Shown: positions 1 through 6,703 of the stretch, piece by piece
Numbering within the stretch: the first letter of the stretch is position 1
Layout: every line of letters starts with the position of its first letter
IMG/VR virus record: IMGVR_UViG_3300029267_002091
Span: 1 to 34,546 of that record
DNA from: a virus
Direction: 5' to 3' (one strand)
DNA length: 34,546 bases
Notes under the pieces: model-generated
The model's input: only the letters and a program-made list of their open reading frames with translations
Databases searched by the model: none
Told to the model about the DNA's origin: nothing
Translations under genes and position numbers: made by a program

Positions 1-762
1 CTTGGTGGTGCAATCGCTACGGCATCTGCCAATCAGTTCACGCTTTCTGAAAAACCACAATTTATCGTGACTTCGATGGTTGGTGCAAATGCTTCACAGG
101 TGTTTGGTGTTGATACTACAGAAATTGGCCTTGGTGGTACGCTGCTTTCAGCAACTGTAACATCTCCCGGTTCTGGTTATAGTGCCAATGCTGCTGTTAC
201 CGTTTCTGGCGATGGCTCATCTGGCGCTGCAAACGCACAAGCCAACTCGATTGGTCGCATTGCAGCCATTAATATCAGCAACGCTGGTAGTGATTATGGG
301 TGGGCTGAATTGGCAATTGCTGCCCCTCCTGGTCAAACAGTTAACGCTGGTGCTGTTGAAGCAAATGGCTTCATTCCGATTGCTTCAAACGTTTTGCAGG
401 TGAACGATTTCGTCACTTATGATGTCGCTGCTGGCAATACAGCCATTGCAGAATTGACGGATGGCAATCAGTATTATGTACAAGCAGCAAATTCAACTGG
501 TGTCTACTTGGCAGAAACTCTTGGTGGTGCAGCCATCACACTGACTGCTGGTGATAATGAAAGTGGTCACACGCTTACTGGTGAAACCGCCACTGGCGAA
601 TTTACGCTTGGCGGCGCAAAGGCGGCTGGTGTGGCGCATGCTGGATGGGTTTTGCGGACTGTTGGAACGGGAAACAAAGCTGGTCGTGTATCAACTGAAG
701 TTCTGGTCGCAAGCCGTCTTACTGGCGATGCTGCCGACGATGACGAATTCCCTGATAGCTAA
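1..762 (+). CDS. Virion structural protein, 5'-truncated
   Basis: The frame is open from base 1 to a TAA at 760-762, so the gene begins upstream and about 253 residues are visible. The sequence is rich in G, S, A and T and contains two copies of a beta-rich repeat (SPGSGYSANAAVTVSGDG and a second near ISNAGSDYGWAELAI), a type common in tail and neck proteins of T4-like phages. The C-terminus has GWVLRTVGTGNKAGRVSTEV, which I associate from memory with a structural protein of T4-like cyanophages, and ends in an acidic DDDEFPDS tail. The exact virion role is not resolved. An internal ATG at 67 is not needed as a start because coding-like sequence precedes it. Confidence 0.75.
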   Translation, partial: LGGAIATASANQFTLSEKPQFIVTSMVGANASQVFGVDTTEIGLGGTLLSATVTSPGSGYSANAAVTVSGDGSSGAANAQANSIGRIAAINISNAGSDYGWAELAIAAPPGQTVNAGAVEANGFIPIASNVLQVNDFVTYDVAAGNTAIAELTDGNQYYVQAANSTGVYLAETLGGAAITLTAGDNESGHTLTGETATGEFTLGGAKAAGVAHAGWVLRTVGTGNKAGRVSTEVLVASRLTGDAADDDEFPDS

Positions 763-766
763 TGGT

Positions 767-810
767 TAAGTCCTCTTTGTCGTGATAACATTGGGGACTT
801 ATTTTGTTTT
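767..810 (+). terminator. Weak candidate terminator hairpin
   Basis: TAAGTCC (767-773) pairs with GGACTTA (795-801) around a 21-nt loop and is followed by TTTTGTTTT. The long loop makes it weak. It also sits directly before the ribosome-binding site of the endonuclease gene, so it could instead influence that gene's translation. Confidence 0.3.
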
Positions 811-821
811 GGAGGCTGGCC

Positions 822-1328
822 TTGTTTTACATCTATGCATATTTGCGTGAAGACGGAAGTCCTTATTATGTTGGAAAGGGTTCTGGTTCGCGTGCGTATT
901 CCAAGAATGGTCGAAAAACACAACCACCAAATGATAAAGAGAGAATTGTTTTTTGGCATGAGATGTTGGAAGAAAGTGAAGCATTTGCGTTGGAGATTTT
1001 TTATATCAAGCTGTTTGGTCGTAAGGACAACGGCACTGGCATCTTACGAAATTTGACAGACGGTGGTGAAGGCGCGTCTGGTGTAAGTGAAAGTGTCAGG
1101 AAATTGCGTTCGCAAAATGCGGATAGATGTTGGGAAAACCCTGAGTATGTAAAAAAATTGACATCATTCAAAAGTCGTTCAAGGTGGAAGGTAACAAAAC
1201 CGGATGGGATGGTCATCTATTTAAAGGGGCTGAAATGGTTTTGCAAGCGACATGGTTTACATTCAAGCCATTTGGCAACACATGGTTGTTATAAAGGTTG
1301 GAGAGCGGAGAAAATAATTGGCAAATAA
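822..1328 (+). CDS. GIY-YIG homing endonuclease-like protein
   Basis: The N-terminus FYIYAYLREDGSPYYVGKG is a clear GIY-YIG nuclease start, followed by an arginine in SGSRAYS. The middle (FWHEMLEESEAFALEIFYIKLFG) fits the helical part of the fold, and NLTDGGEGASG is typical of phage Seg-type and NUMOD-containing enzymes. The C-terminal third (KVTKPDGMVIYLKGLKWFC and a later HLATHG) looks like a NUMOD-type DNA-binding tail. I chose the TTG at 822 because GGAGG (811-815) lies just before it and the domain begins immediately; a TTG at 804 would add six residues. About 168 residues. It lies between virion genes, the usual position for a free-standing mobile homing endonuclease. Confidence 0.8.
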   Translation: MFYIYAYLREDGSPYYVGKGSGSRAYSKNGRKTQPPNDKERIVFWHEMLEESEAFALEIFYIKLFGRKDNGTGILRNLTDGGEGASGVSESVRKLRSQNADRCWENPEYVKKLTSFKSRSRWKVTKPDGMVIYLKGLKWFCKRHGLHSSHLATHGCYKGWRAEKIIGK

Positions 1329-1638
1329 CGCAAAAACAATAACGCAATTGAATGCCTGCACGGCTCCACAGAGTACCGATTTTGTTGTAATCGTTTCGAA
1401 CACTTCGGGCGAAGCCGAGACGATGTATGCAACAACAAACAATTTGTTCAACAATGCTTCGGCTAATGTTACGGTGAATGTCGTCACTGGTGCAACTTTA
1501 GTTATCACCGGCAACAGCACACCTGCAAACAATACTGATAACAGCAATCGTCCAAACAATGCAATTTGGACAGATGGTGATTTTATCTATATGTGGAATG
1601 GCACGGAGATAAAGAGAGCCGCATTGTCAACATTTTAA
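1318..1638 (+). CDS. Small virion or tail-fibre-associated protein
   Basis: 106 residues, starting at a TTG (1318) that overlaps the last 11 bases of the endonuclease gene, with GCGGAGA upstream as ribosome-binding site. The N-terminus (ANNAKTITQLNACTAPQSTD) resembles short T4-like structural proteins and fibre attachment domains with a KTIxQL opening. The middle is T- and N-rich (VTVNVVTGATLVITGN) and the C-terminus (IWTDGDFIYMWNGTEIKRA) resembles a small beta domain common in phage fibre proteins. Function is inferred from composition and from the virion-gene neighbour. Confidence 0.65.
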   Translation: MANNAKTITQLNACTAPQSTDFVVIVSNTSGEAETMYATTNNLFNNASANVTVNVVTGATLVITGNSTPANNTDNSNRPNNAIWTDGDFIYMWNGTEIKRAALSTF

Positions 1639-1648
1639 GTGAAGGCCC

Positions 1649-2041
1649 ATGAACGATTTTCCGTTAAACAAGGATACGTTCATTCTTTATTGTTCAAAGA
1701 ATTATGATGGTGGTTTCGTCTCTGGTATGGATGAAATGTATGAAGATTTGAATCGCATCAAGTATATCAAAAAACTGGTGACACGGTATGAACAGAACAA
1801 TGATTTGAAAGAACGATTGATCCTGAATCACATCATCATACTGAATAATGTGTTTGGCGCAGATGCTACTGCCAGAATTTTGTATTTCAAGCTCAAGTCA
1901 TGTTTTCATGTGATCAAACCGTTTCTGGTGTTGTTGAATATTCTTCCAGAGTATTACTTCAATATCGGTGATGAGAAAGTGGTTGATACAAATATGATAC
2001 CAATGGATCAAAATATAGTCGAGGTATTACGCAAGATATGA
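1649..2041 (+). CDS. Conserved T4-like phage protein of unknown function
   Basis: 130 residues from the ATG at 1649. It is mostly helical by composition, with DLNRIKYIKKLVTRY, LKERLILNHIIILNNVFG and a hydrophobic stretch near IKPFLVLLNILPEYYF. I recall closely similar small proteins next to structural genes in T4-like cyanophages; no function is known to me. The stop codon overlaps the ATG of the next small gene at 2038-2041, suggesting translational coupling. Confidence 0.75.
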   Translation: MNDFPLNKDTFILYCSKNYDGGFVSGMDEMYEDLNRIKYIKKLVTRYEQNNDLKERLILNHIIILNNVFGADATARILYFKLKSCFHVIKPFLVLLNILPEYYFNIGDEKVVDTNMIPMDQNIVEVLRKI

Positions 2042-2214
2042 AAGAAAGCGCAATTCCAGTTAATGCAGTCGGTGGTGTCGCACCAATCCGTCCAGGCGAT
2101 ACGCCACCCGGAATAACTGCATTGCAACGTGTGCAGCGAGCCGCTAAGCGAGTTCGTTGTCTTCGAAAAAAAACGCAAACGGCAAAAGGAAGAATAATGT
2201 GTCTACAGAACTAA
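2038..2214 (+). CDS. Small basic protein of unknown function
   Basis: 58 residues starting at the ATG at 2038, overlapping the preceding stop as ATGA. The N-terminal half is proline- and glycine-rich (IPVNAVGGVAPIRPGDTPPG) and the C-terminal half is strongly basic (RVQRAAKRVRCLRKKTQTAK). Small proteins with an N-terminal A-N-x-x-G-x-V and P-P-G-I pattern occur beside structural genes in T4-like cyanophages (from memory). Its 3' end overlaps the next gene by 16 nt in another frame. Coupling and composition support it, but its size limits certainty. Confidence 0.5.
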   Translation: MKESAIPVNAVGGVAPIRPGDTPPGITALQRVQRAAKRVRCLRKKTQTAKGRIMCLQN

Positions 2215-2420
2215 CTGCACTGATCGGAAATATCATTTCACAGGTGCCGTTGGTTGCTCTTACAGTTTATCTTTGGATGATGGATAGACGGGATAAACAA
2301 AAAACGATTGATTATTTGAGACATGAAAATGCAATGAAAAAAGAAGTGGTCAAGCAATTTACCGAATCGTTGGACAAATTGGCTTTATCACTCGAACTTA
2401 TAAAGGATCGGTTAAGATGA
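2199..2420 (+). CDS. Single-span membrane protein with cytoplasmic helix
   Basis: 73 residues. The GTG at 2199 is preceded by AAAGGAAGA, a strong ribosome-binding site; a TTG at 2157 in the same frame has none. One transmembrane segment (about residues 5-25, LIGNIISQVPLVALTVYLWM) is followed by a charged helix (DRRDKQKTIDYLRHENAMKK and on to KDRLR). The stop overlaps the next ATG as ATGA. Size, topology and position after structural genes would suit a holin-like or lysis-regulating protein, but no lysin is nearby, so this is only a possibility. Confidence 0.6.
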   Translation: MSTELTALIGNIISQVPLVALTVYLWMMDRRDKQKTIDYLRHENAMKKEVVKQFTESLDKLALSLELIKDRLR

Positions 2421-2629
2421 AATTGTGGAAGGCGATTGTGCCAGTTGAATTTGATCAAGAACACCAAAATGAAATTGATAAAGAAGAACGCGAGTCTGTT
2501 GAAGTTGACGAAAAAGCGAAGCAAACAATATCTCGGTTTGAGCTATCTTTGTTGGAATTAGAACGCTTGTTGAAAGATTGCAATAAAGGCAAGGAAATCG
2601 ATGATAGTAATTTACGAAGCAATAAATGA
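2417..2629 (+). CDS. Small acidic coiled-coil protein
   Basis: 70 residues from the ATG at 2417, overlapping the preceding stop by ATGA. It is highly charged and helical (EKAKQTISRFELSLLELERL), with no membrane segment or cysteine cluster. Its 3' end overlaps the next gene by 29 nt. I do not recognise a family. Being wedged between two membrane-protein genes suggests it acts with one of them. Confidence 0.55.
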   Translation: MKLWKAIVPVEFDQEHQNEIDKEERESVEVDEKAKQTISRFELSLLELERLLKDCNKGKEIDDSNLRSNK

Positions 2630-3050
2630 TCCAATAACACAGCTTTCCGTTGTTGGTAATATAACAGCAGCGTTACTTCTCTTCCTCGTAGCAACCGTAA
2701 TTTTGATATTCACAGCCAAAATCAAATTTCATCTCAAAACAGACATCGTGTTTATTATGGTTGGTACTGCGTTGCAGACTTTTGGTTGGATGATTATGGC
2801 AATTCTTTTGTCTCTTGAGGGTTTGTTCAAGATACACGAAAATATTGAAATGGTTCAATGGCTGAAAGAAAATCAATACCTAACAATCATACCAAGCATC
2901 TTCGTTTTGCCGGGTCTTGTTTTGGTTATTGGTCCAATGATCAGTATACTGTTATCTTGTAGCCGATTTGTCTCATATGTAATCACGACAGCCTTCGTTT
3001 TTAGTGTTGGTTGGTTCATATTTTGGAAACTTGTCGAATCGTTACCATAA
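2601..3050 (+). CDS. Four-span integral membrane protein
   Basis: 149 residues from the ATG at 2601, with AAGGAA (2591-2596) as ribosome-binding site inside the previous gene. Four hydrophobic segments are visible: NITAALLLFLVATVILIF, IVFIMVGTALQTFGWMIMAI, a segment around IPSIFVLPGLVLVIGPMISI, and SYVITTAFVFSVGWFIFW. No enzyme motif is seen. It is the last gene before the terminator at 3081-3112. Possible roles include membrane remodelling, superinfection exclusion or lysis; the sequence does not decide among them. Confidence 0.65.
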   Translation: MIVIYEAINDPITQLSVVGNITAALLLFLVATVILIFTAKIKFHLKTDIVFIMVGTALQTFGWMIMAILLSLEGLFKIHENIEMVQWLKENQYLTIIPSIFVLPGLVLVIGPMISILLSCSRFVSYVITTAFVFSVGWFIFWKLVESLP

Positions 3051-3080
3051 GAGCAATCAATTACAGTTGACAACACCAAT

Positions 3081-3112
3081 CCCACGTGTTAGTTTACGTG
3101 GGGTTTTTTTTT
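3081..3112 (+). terminator. Rho-independent terminator
   Basis: CCCACGT (3081-3087) pairs with ACGTGGG (3096-3102) across an 8-nt loop and is followed by nine T residues. It ends the 2038-3050 operon before the primase gene. Confidence 0.85.
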
Positions 3113-3126
3113 GTTAGGATTTTGAC

Positions 3127-4131
3127 ATGCTGAATGAATGGCTAGAACGGAAATATATCATGCTGCTGAGCAGTTCACTGCCGCTGTTTGTCGAAAAGGG
3201 TGATAATGTCTACAATTTTCGATGTGTGTTGTGCGGAGATTCCGAAAAAAATACAGCAAAGGCCAGAGGCTATTTGATCGAGAAGCAGGGCAAGTTCTAC
3301 TCATATTGTCACAATTGTCACGCTTCCATGCCATTCGACAAATTCCTTGAACACGTCAATCCAATCCTCTACAAGCAATATCTCGAAGAAAGGTTCATAG
3401 ACACGCCAAGGCGCAATGTGAGCAAATCACAACCATTGCGTGTGGAGAAGGAGATTGACAGTCTCGGTATACCTAGTGTAATGTGGTTGGATGTGAACCA
3501 TCCAGCCAGACAGTATATCGCAAAGCGCGGGATACCTGTTCGTTGGTATTCGCGCCTTTTTTATGCTGAGAACTTCAACGAATTCGCGAACACACATGTG
3601 AAGGAGAAATATGATCCGAGCCGAGCAGAACCACGAATTGTGATACCGTTCAGATCGCGTTCTGGAAAATTGTTGGGTTTTCAAGGAAGATCGCTCGATC
3701 CAAATGCCAGTATGCGATACATAACAGCATTGTTATCACCGGATAATCCTAAATTGTTCAACATGGATTTGGTCGATTTGAACATCAGGAATTATGCATT
3801 GGAAGGTCCGTTTGATGCTATGATGTTAAAGAATGCGTTTGCTGCGTGTGGAAGTTCGATCTTGTCTGAAATTCGAAAGGCCGAATTGAATACGTCGAAC
3901 ACTGTCATTGTGTATGACAATGAACCAAGAAATCGCGACATTGTGCGTTCACTGCATGCAGCAATCAAGGCTGATTTCTCTGTTGTTATTTGGCCAAAAA
4001 GAATTGAACAGAAGGATGTCAATGACATGGTGTTGAGCGGCGTTGTTGACATCGAAGCTGTGTTATCACAGCATACATATAAAGGCTTGGAAGCCGAGTC
4101 AGAGTTTGGGTTGTGGAAGAAAATAGCTTGA
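3127..4131 (+). CDS. DNA primase, T4 gp61 type
   Basis: 334 residues, near the length of T4 gp61 (about 340). An N-terminal zinc-binding domain has CVLC (33-36) and CHNC (61-64). The catalytic TOPRIM part follows: IVIPFRSRSGKLLGFQGRSL (about 171-190), the acidic EGPFD at 226-230 and the metal-binding VYDNEPRNRD at 262-271, then KDVNDM at 296-301. It would make RNA primers for lagging-strand synthesis with the phage helicase, which is not in this window. It starts a new transcription unit after the terminator and is followed 12 nt later by mazG. Confidence 0.88.
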   Translation: MLNEWLERKYIMLLSSSLPLFVEKGDNVYNFRCVLCGDSEKNTAKARGYLIEKQGKFYSYCHNCHASMPFDKFLEHVNPILYKQYLEERFIDTPRRNVSKSQPLRVEKEIDSLGIPSVMWLDVNHPARQYIAKRGIPVRWYSRLFYAENFNEFANTHVKEKYDPSRAEPRIVIPFRSRSGKLLGFQGRSLDPNASMRYITALLSPDNPKLFNMDLVDLNIRNYALEGPFDAMMLKNAFAACGSSILSEIRKAELNTSNTVIVYDNEPRNRDIVRSLHAAIKADFSVVIWPKRIEQKDVNDMVLSGVVDIEAVLSQHTYKGLEAESEFGLWKKIA

Positions 4132-4143
4132 AAGGAAAACGTA

Positions 4144-4515
4144 ATGACCAATTTTCAGAAAGTGCGAGAATTCATGCTGGCGTTTGGACATGGTGCGCCG
4201 GAAAAATATACTGAGTTGACAATGGAACAATTGGACTTGCGATTGCGTCTCATTGAAGAAGAATTGAACGAAGTAGAAGAAGCCATGCTTGAAAATGAGC
4301 CAGTCAATATAGCAAAGGAATTGACTGATCTGTTGTATGTGGTCTATGGAACTGCTGCTGCATATGGAATAGAAATCGACGAGTGTTTCGATGCGGTACA
4401 CAAGTCAAACATGAGCAAATTGAATGCAGACGGAAAGCCTTCTTATCGTGAAGACGGTAAAATCCTAAAGGGCGATCTGTACAAACCAGCCGATTTGACA
4501 GACATCGTGAAATGA
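4144..4515 (+). CDS. mazG: MazG-like nucleotide pyrophosphohydrolase
   Basis: 123 residues. The all-alpha NTP-pyrophosphatase signature is present: RLIEEELNEVEEAML carries the first E-x-x-E pair and IAKELTDLLYVVYGTAAAYG the second E/D pair, followed by the family's VHKSNMSKLNADGKP segment with K, N and S. Such enzymes hydrolyse (d)NTPs to monophosphates; in phages they are thought to tune nucleotide or alarmone pools. The ribosome-binding site AAGGAAAA precedes the ATG. It opens the nucleotide-metabolism theme continued by thyX, RNR and glutaredoxin. The first member of the tiny-gene array begins 12 bases after its stop. Confidence 0.88.
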   Translation: MTNFQKVREFMLAFGHGAPEKYTELTMEQLDLRLRLIEEELNEVEEAMLENEPVNIAKELTDLLYVVYGTAAAYGIEIDECFDAVHKSNMSKLNADGKPSYREDGKILKGDLYKPADLTDIVK

Positions 4516-4526
4516 GGAAATTTGCA

Positions 4527-4709
4527 ATGGTCGATGCATTGTTGGATGAACATGTCAGATGGGCAACGCATAAGGAATGTATTGATTGTTGTTCTGTAAG
4601 CACACGATTGTTGGTCGGGAGGTCTGTTAGATGGGAAGTTGAGTGGGCTGTCACGTTTAGCGTTTGGCGAAAGGCCAGGATGCAATTGAAGGAAGATCAT
4701 TATGATTGA
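4527..4709 (+). CDS. Array A member 1, divergent
   Basis: 60 residues from the ATG at 4527, chosen because GAGGAAAT lies just upstream; an in-frame ATG at 4512 overlaps the mazG stop but lacks a site. It has no clean tetrads. The last third is W/V-rich (SVRWEVEWAVTFSVWRKARM) and ends in the family motif QLKEDHYD, whose bases contain GAAGGAAG and the next start codon. Three cysteines (ECIDCC) are unusual for the family. It overlaps the next gene by 8 nt. Confidence 0.65.
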   Translation: MVDALLDEHVRWATHKECIDCCSVSTRLLVGRSVRWEVEWAVTFSVWRKARMQLKEDHYD

Positions 4710-4860
4710 AATGAATATCTGGCGGACATTCACGTGGCAAGTCTGGGGCCAAATAGGACGGCAAATTGGCGGTAAAGTCAGGCGGAAAACCAGCAAGAGA
4801 ATAGGACATCAAACTGTACGGCAAATACAGGGGCAATTGATGGAAGATTGCAATGAATAA
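4702..4860 (+). CDS. Array A member 2
   Basis: 52 residues, the shortest member. Tetrads are recognisable but degraded (TWQVWGQIGRQIGGKV, then GHQTVRQIQGQL). It ends in MEDCNE encoded by the junction element, and overlaps the next gene by 8 nt. Too short for many ORF callers; support comes from the ribosome-binding site GAAGGAAG 8 nt upstream, the conserved junctions on both sides and the shared phase. Confidence 0.65.
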   Translation: MIEMNIWRTFTWQVWGQIGRQIGGKVRRKTSKRIGHQTVRQIQGQLMEDCNE

Positions 4861-5056
4861 CGAAAGAGTTGAAGACGTTTGGTTGCAAGTTGATTTACAA
4901 ATCTTGCAGCAAATCAAGCGACAAGCGTGGGATCAAACCGAAGAGCAATCCTGGGATCAAGTATGGGATCAAGTCGAGAATCAAGTATGGGATCAAGTCT
5001 ATCAGCATCGGTTTCATTTTAAAGAGCAATTGAGAGGTGATTTTGATGAACAGTAA
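4853..5056 (+). CDS. Array A member 3, tetrad-repeat peptide
   Basis: 67 residues. After a variable head (MNNERVEDVW) come about ten x-x-Q-V/I/A tetrads, for example WDQVWDQVENQVWDQV, then HFKEQLRGDFDEQ. The pattern predicts one long helix with a hydrophobic residue every four positions. It overlaps the next gene by 11 nt, and the junction AATTGAGAGGTGATTTTGATG gives its C-terminus. Confidence 0.72.
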   Translation: MNNERVEDVWLQVDLQILQQIKRQAWDQTEEQSWDQVWDQVENQVWDQVYQHRFHFKEQLRGDFDEQ

Positions 5057-5261
5057 AAGAATTGAAAATATTTGGTTGCAAGTTGATCTACAAATCTGGC
5101 AGCAAGTCAGGACGCAAGTATGGGATCAAGCCGAAGAGCAAGTCGAGAAGCAAGTATGGGATCAAGCCGAAGATCAAGTCTGGCGGCAAGCTGATCGGCA
5201 AATCTGGCGGCACGTTTTGAGGCAATTGAGGTATGATTGCAATGAACGGCAAAAGAATTGA
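5046..5261 (+). CDS. Array A member 4, tetrad-repeat peptide
   Basis: 71 residues from the ATG at 5046 (ribosome-binding site GAGAGGTG); an in-frame GTG at 5037 lies inside that site and is less likely. About a dozen uninterrupted tetrads run from LQV to LRQL (for example WRQADRQIWRHVLRQL). It ends RYDCNERQKN and overlaps the next gene by 20 nt. Its last 70 bases belong to a 93-nt block repeated exactly 196 nt downstream. Confidence 0.72.
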   Translation: MNSKRIENIWLQVDLQIWQQVRTQVWDQAEEQVEKQVWDQAEDQVWRQADRQIWRHVLRQLRYDCNERQKN

Positions 5262-5480
5262 AAATGTTTGGTTTCGAATTGATCAACAAATCTACCGAGA
5301 AGGCAGGACGCAAATCTGGCAGCAAGTCGAAGAGCAAGTCAGGTGTCAAGTTTGGGATCAAGTCGAGAAGCAAGTATGGGATCAAGTTGATCGGCAAATC
5401 TGGCGGCACGTTTTGAGGCAATTGAGGTATGATTGCAATGAACGGCAAAAGAATTGAAAATGTTTGGTTTCGAATTGATC
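5192..5480 (+). repeat. 93-nt exact direct repeat in array A
   Basis: Bases 5192-5284 and 5388-5480 are identical and 196 nt apart. Each block spans the end of one array gene, the junction and the head of the next, so the repeated unit is one whole gene step. It indicates a recent unequal-recombination or slippage event. Confidence 0.9.
5242..5457 (+). CDS. Array A member 5, near copy of member 4
   Basis: 71 residues; head MNGKRIENVWFRID, about twelve tetrads (WQQVEEQVRCQVWDQV), and a C-terminus identical to member 4 from DRQIWRHVLRQL onward. The ATG at 5242 keeps the same spacing to the ribosome-binding site as other members; the in-frame ATG at 5233 lies within the junction element. It overlaps the next gene by 20 nt. 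Confidence 0.72.
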   Translation: MNGKRIENVWFRIDQQIYREGRTQIWQQVEEQVRCQVWDQVEKQVWDQVDRQIWRHVLRQLRYDCNERQKN

Positions 5481-5644
5481 GACGAATCTTGCAGCAAATC
5501 AAGCGACAAGCGTGGGATCAAACCGAAGAGCAAGTCAGGTGTCAAGTTTGGGATCAAGTCGAGAAGCAAGTATGGATGCAAGTTGATCGACAAGTCAGGT
5601 TTCACGCTAGACAGCAATTGAGAGGTGATTTTGATGAAAATTGA
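5438..5644 (+). CDS. Array A member 6, tetrad-repeat peptide
   Basis: 68 residues. Its head is identical to member 5 (MNGKRIENVWFRID), then ILQQIKRQAWDQTEEQV matches member 3, so it looks like a mosaic of neighbours. It ends RQQLRGDFDEN. It overlaps the next gene by 11 nt. The mosaic structure suggests recombination within the array. Confidence 0.72.
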   Translation: MNGKRIENVWFRIDRRILQQIKRQAWDQTEEQVRCQVWDQVEKQVWMQVDRQVRFHARQQLRGDFDEN

Positions 5645-5819
5645 TCATCTAGTTCAGCAGATAATTATGTGGCAAGTTGTGCGAGAAGTCGAGCAGCACG
5701 TCGAGCGACAAGTCGAAGAGCAAGTCGAGAAGCAAGTGTGGGATCAAGCCGGGGAGCAAGTCTGGCTGCAATTCAGGTTTCACGTTAGGCAGCAATTGAG
5801 AGGTGCTTTTGATGCATGA
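5634..5819 (+). CDS. Array A member 7, tetrad-repeat peptide
   Basis: 61 residues; tetrads WQVVREVEQHVERQVEEQV then EKQVWDQAGEQVWLQ, ending RQQLRGAFDA. Charged E/R tetrads replace most W tetrads here. Ribosome-binding site GAGAGGTG; it overlaps the next gene by 8 nt. Confidence 0.7.
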   Translation: MKIDHLVQQIIMWQVVREVEQHVERQVEEQVEKQVWDQAGEQVWLQFRFHVRQQLRGAFDA

Positions 5820-6000
5820 AGATCAATGTTGGCAAATTAAGCAAGTTGGGACGCAAGTTCTTATGGAAATTTTTTCTCGAACCGTGCGGCATGTTGAATG
5901 GCAACTCTGGCAGCAAATCAAACAGAAGCTTGATGATCGATTGTGGGCGCAACAGGGAGGGGGTGCAGAGATGCAATTGAAGGATGATTGGCGTGATTAG
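5812..6000 (+). CDS. Array A member 8, divergent
   Basis: 62 residues. It opens MHEDQCWQIKQVGTQVLM, has a few tetrads (VEWQLWQQIKQKL) and a GGG insertion near the end before MQLKDDWRD. The junction element is AATTGAAGGATGATTGGCGTG, so the next start is probably GTG. 8-nt overlap. Confidence 0.65.
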   Translation: MHEDQCWQIKQVGTQVLMEIFSRTVRHVEWQLWQQIKQKLDDRLWAQQGGGAEMQLKDDWRD

Positions 6001-6187
6001 GCATCAAGTCTGGCGGCAAGTCAGGGATCAAATCGAATACCAAAGCTGGAATCAAAGTTCGGATCAAACCAGAATGCAAATTAGGATGCAAATCTTGGAG
6101 CAAATCAATTGGAAATTCTGGGATCAAAACGATCAGCAAGTTTGGGATCAAAATTGGTCGCAACTGAAAGATGATTATCATGAATGA
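5993..6187 (+). CDS. Array A member 9, GTG start
   Basis: 64 residues. The GTG at 5993 keeps the usual spacing to AAGGA; an in-frame ATG at 5984 lies inside the junction element. Tetrads HQVWRQVRDQIEYQSW, then TRMQIRMQILEQIN, ending NWSQLKDDYHE. If ATG were used the product would gain three residues. 8-nt overlap. Confidence 0.68.
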   Translation: MIRHQVWRQVRDQIEYQSWNQSSDQTRMQIRMQILEQINWKFWDQNDQQVWDQNWSQLKDDYHE

Positions 6188-6347
6188 ACAACGGATCGAA
6201 CAACAGATTGATTGGCAAGTCTTTGGATCAATCCTGAAAATCGAGCATCAAGTCAAACAGTTCGTTTGGTGGCATGTCAGAAATGAAGTCTGGTGGCAAG
6301 TCAAGTGTCAAAATTGGTCGCAACTGAAAGATGATTATCATGAATGA
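6180..6347 (+). CDS. Array A member 10
   Basis: 55 residues; MNEQRIEQQIDWQVFGSILK then WWHVRNEVWWQVKCQ, ending NWSQLKDDYHE. The last 12 residues and the junction bases are nearly identical to those of member 9, indicating a recent copy. 8-nt overlap with the next gene (ATGAATGA). Confidence 0.65.
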   Translation: MNEQRIEQQIDWQVFGSILKIEHQVKQFVWWHVRNEVWWQVKCQNWSQLKDDYHE

Positions 6348-6528
6348 ACGACAATGCAATGAGCAAGTTTGGTGGCAGGTAATGATGTGCGTAGATCGGT
6401 GCGTCGGGGATCAGACCTTGCGGCAAGTCAATCAACAAGTCTGGGGTCAAGTTTGGGATCAAGTCTGGATGCAACTCAAGTGGCAAGTTGATGGGCAACT
6501 GAAAGACGATTATCATGAAGATTACTGA
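6340..6528 (+). CDS. Array A member 11, tetrad-repeat peptide
   Basis: 62 residues; head MNERQCNEQVWWQVMMCVDR and about six clean tetrads RQVNQQVWGQVWDQVWMQL, ending DGQLKDDYHEDY. The ATG at 6340 is preferred over an in-frame ATG at 6331 because of ribosome-binding-site spacing. 14-nt overlap. Confidence 0.7.
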   Translation: MNERQCNEQVWWQVMMCVDRCVGDQTLRQVNQQVWGQVWDQVWMQLKWQVDGQLKDDYHEDY

Positions 6529-6703
6529 TATAAACAAAACGTTTTGGGCGAATGCATGCGCAAAAACCTGGGAGTATATTGATAGAGATATTCGATATCT
6601 TGTTGGCGAAGTTGTCTGGTTGAGAGCGGATGGACGTGTTTGGTGGCGGCAAGTTGGGCGGCATGAAGTGGATCAATTGAAAGAGGATTATCATGAGGAT
6701 TGA
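6515..6703 (+). CDS. Array A member 12, non-tetrad subtype
   Basis: 62 residues. Few Q tetrads; the core is YIDRDIRYLVGEVVWLRADG then RVWWRQVGRHEVDQL, ending KEDYHED. It is clearly paralogous to member 14 (6859-7038) with member 13 between them, which implies duplication of a two-gene unit. 11-nt overlap. Confidence 0.68.
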   Translation: MKITDINKTFWANACAKTWEYIDRDIRYLVGEVVWLRADGRVWWRQVGRHEVDQLKEDYHED

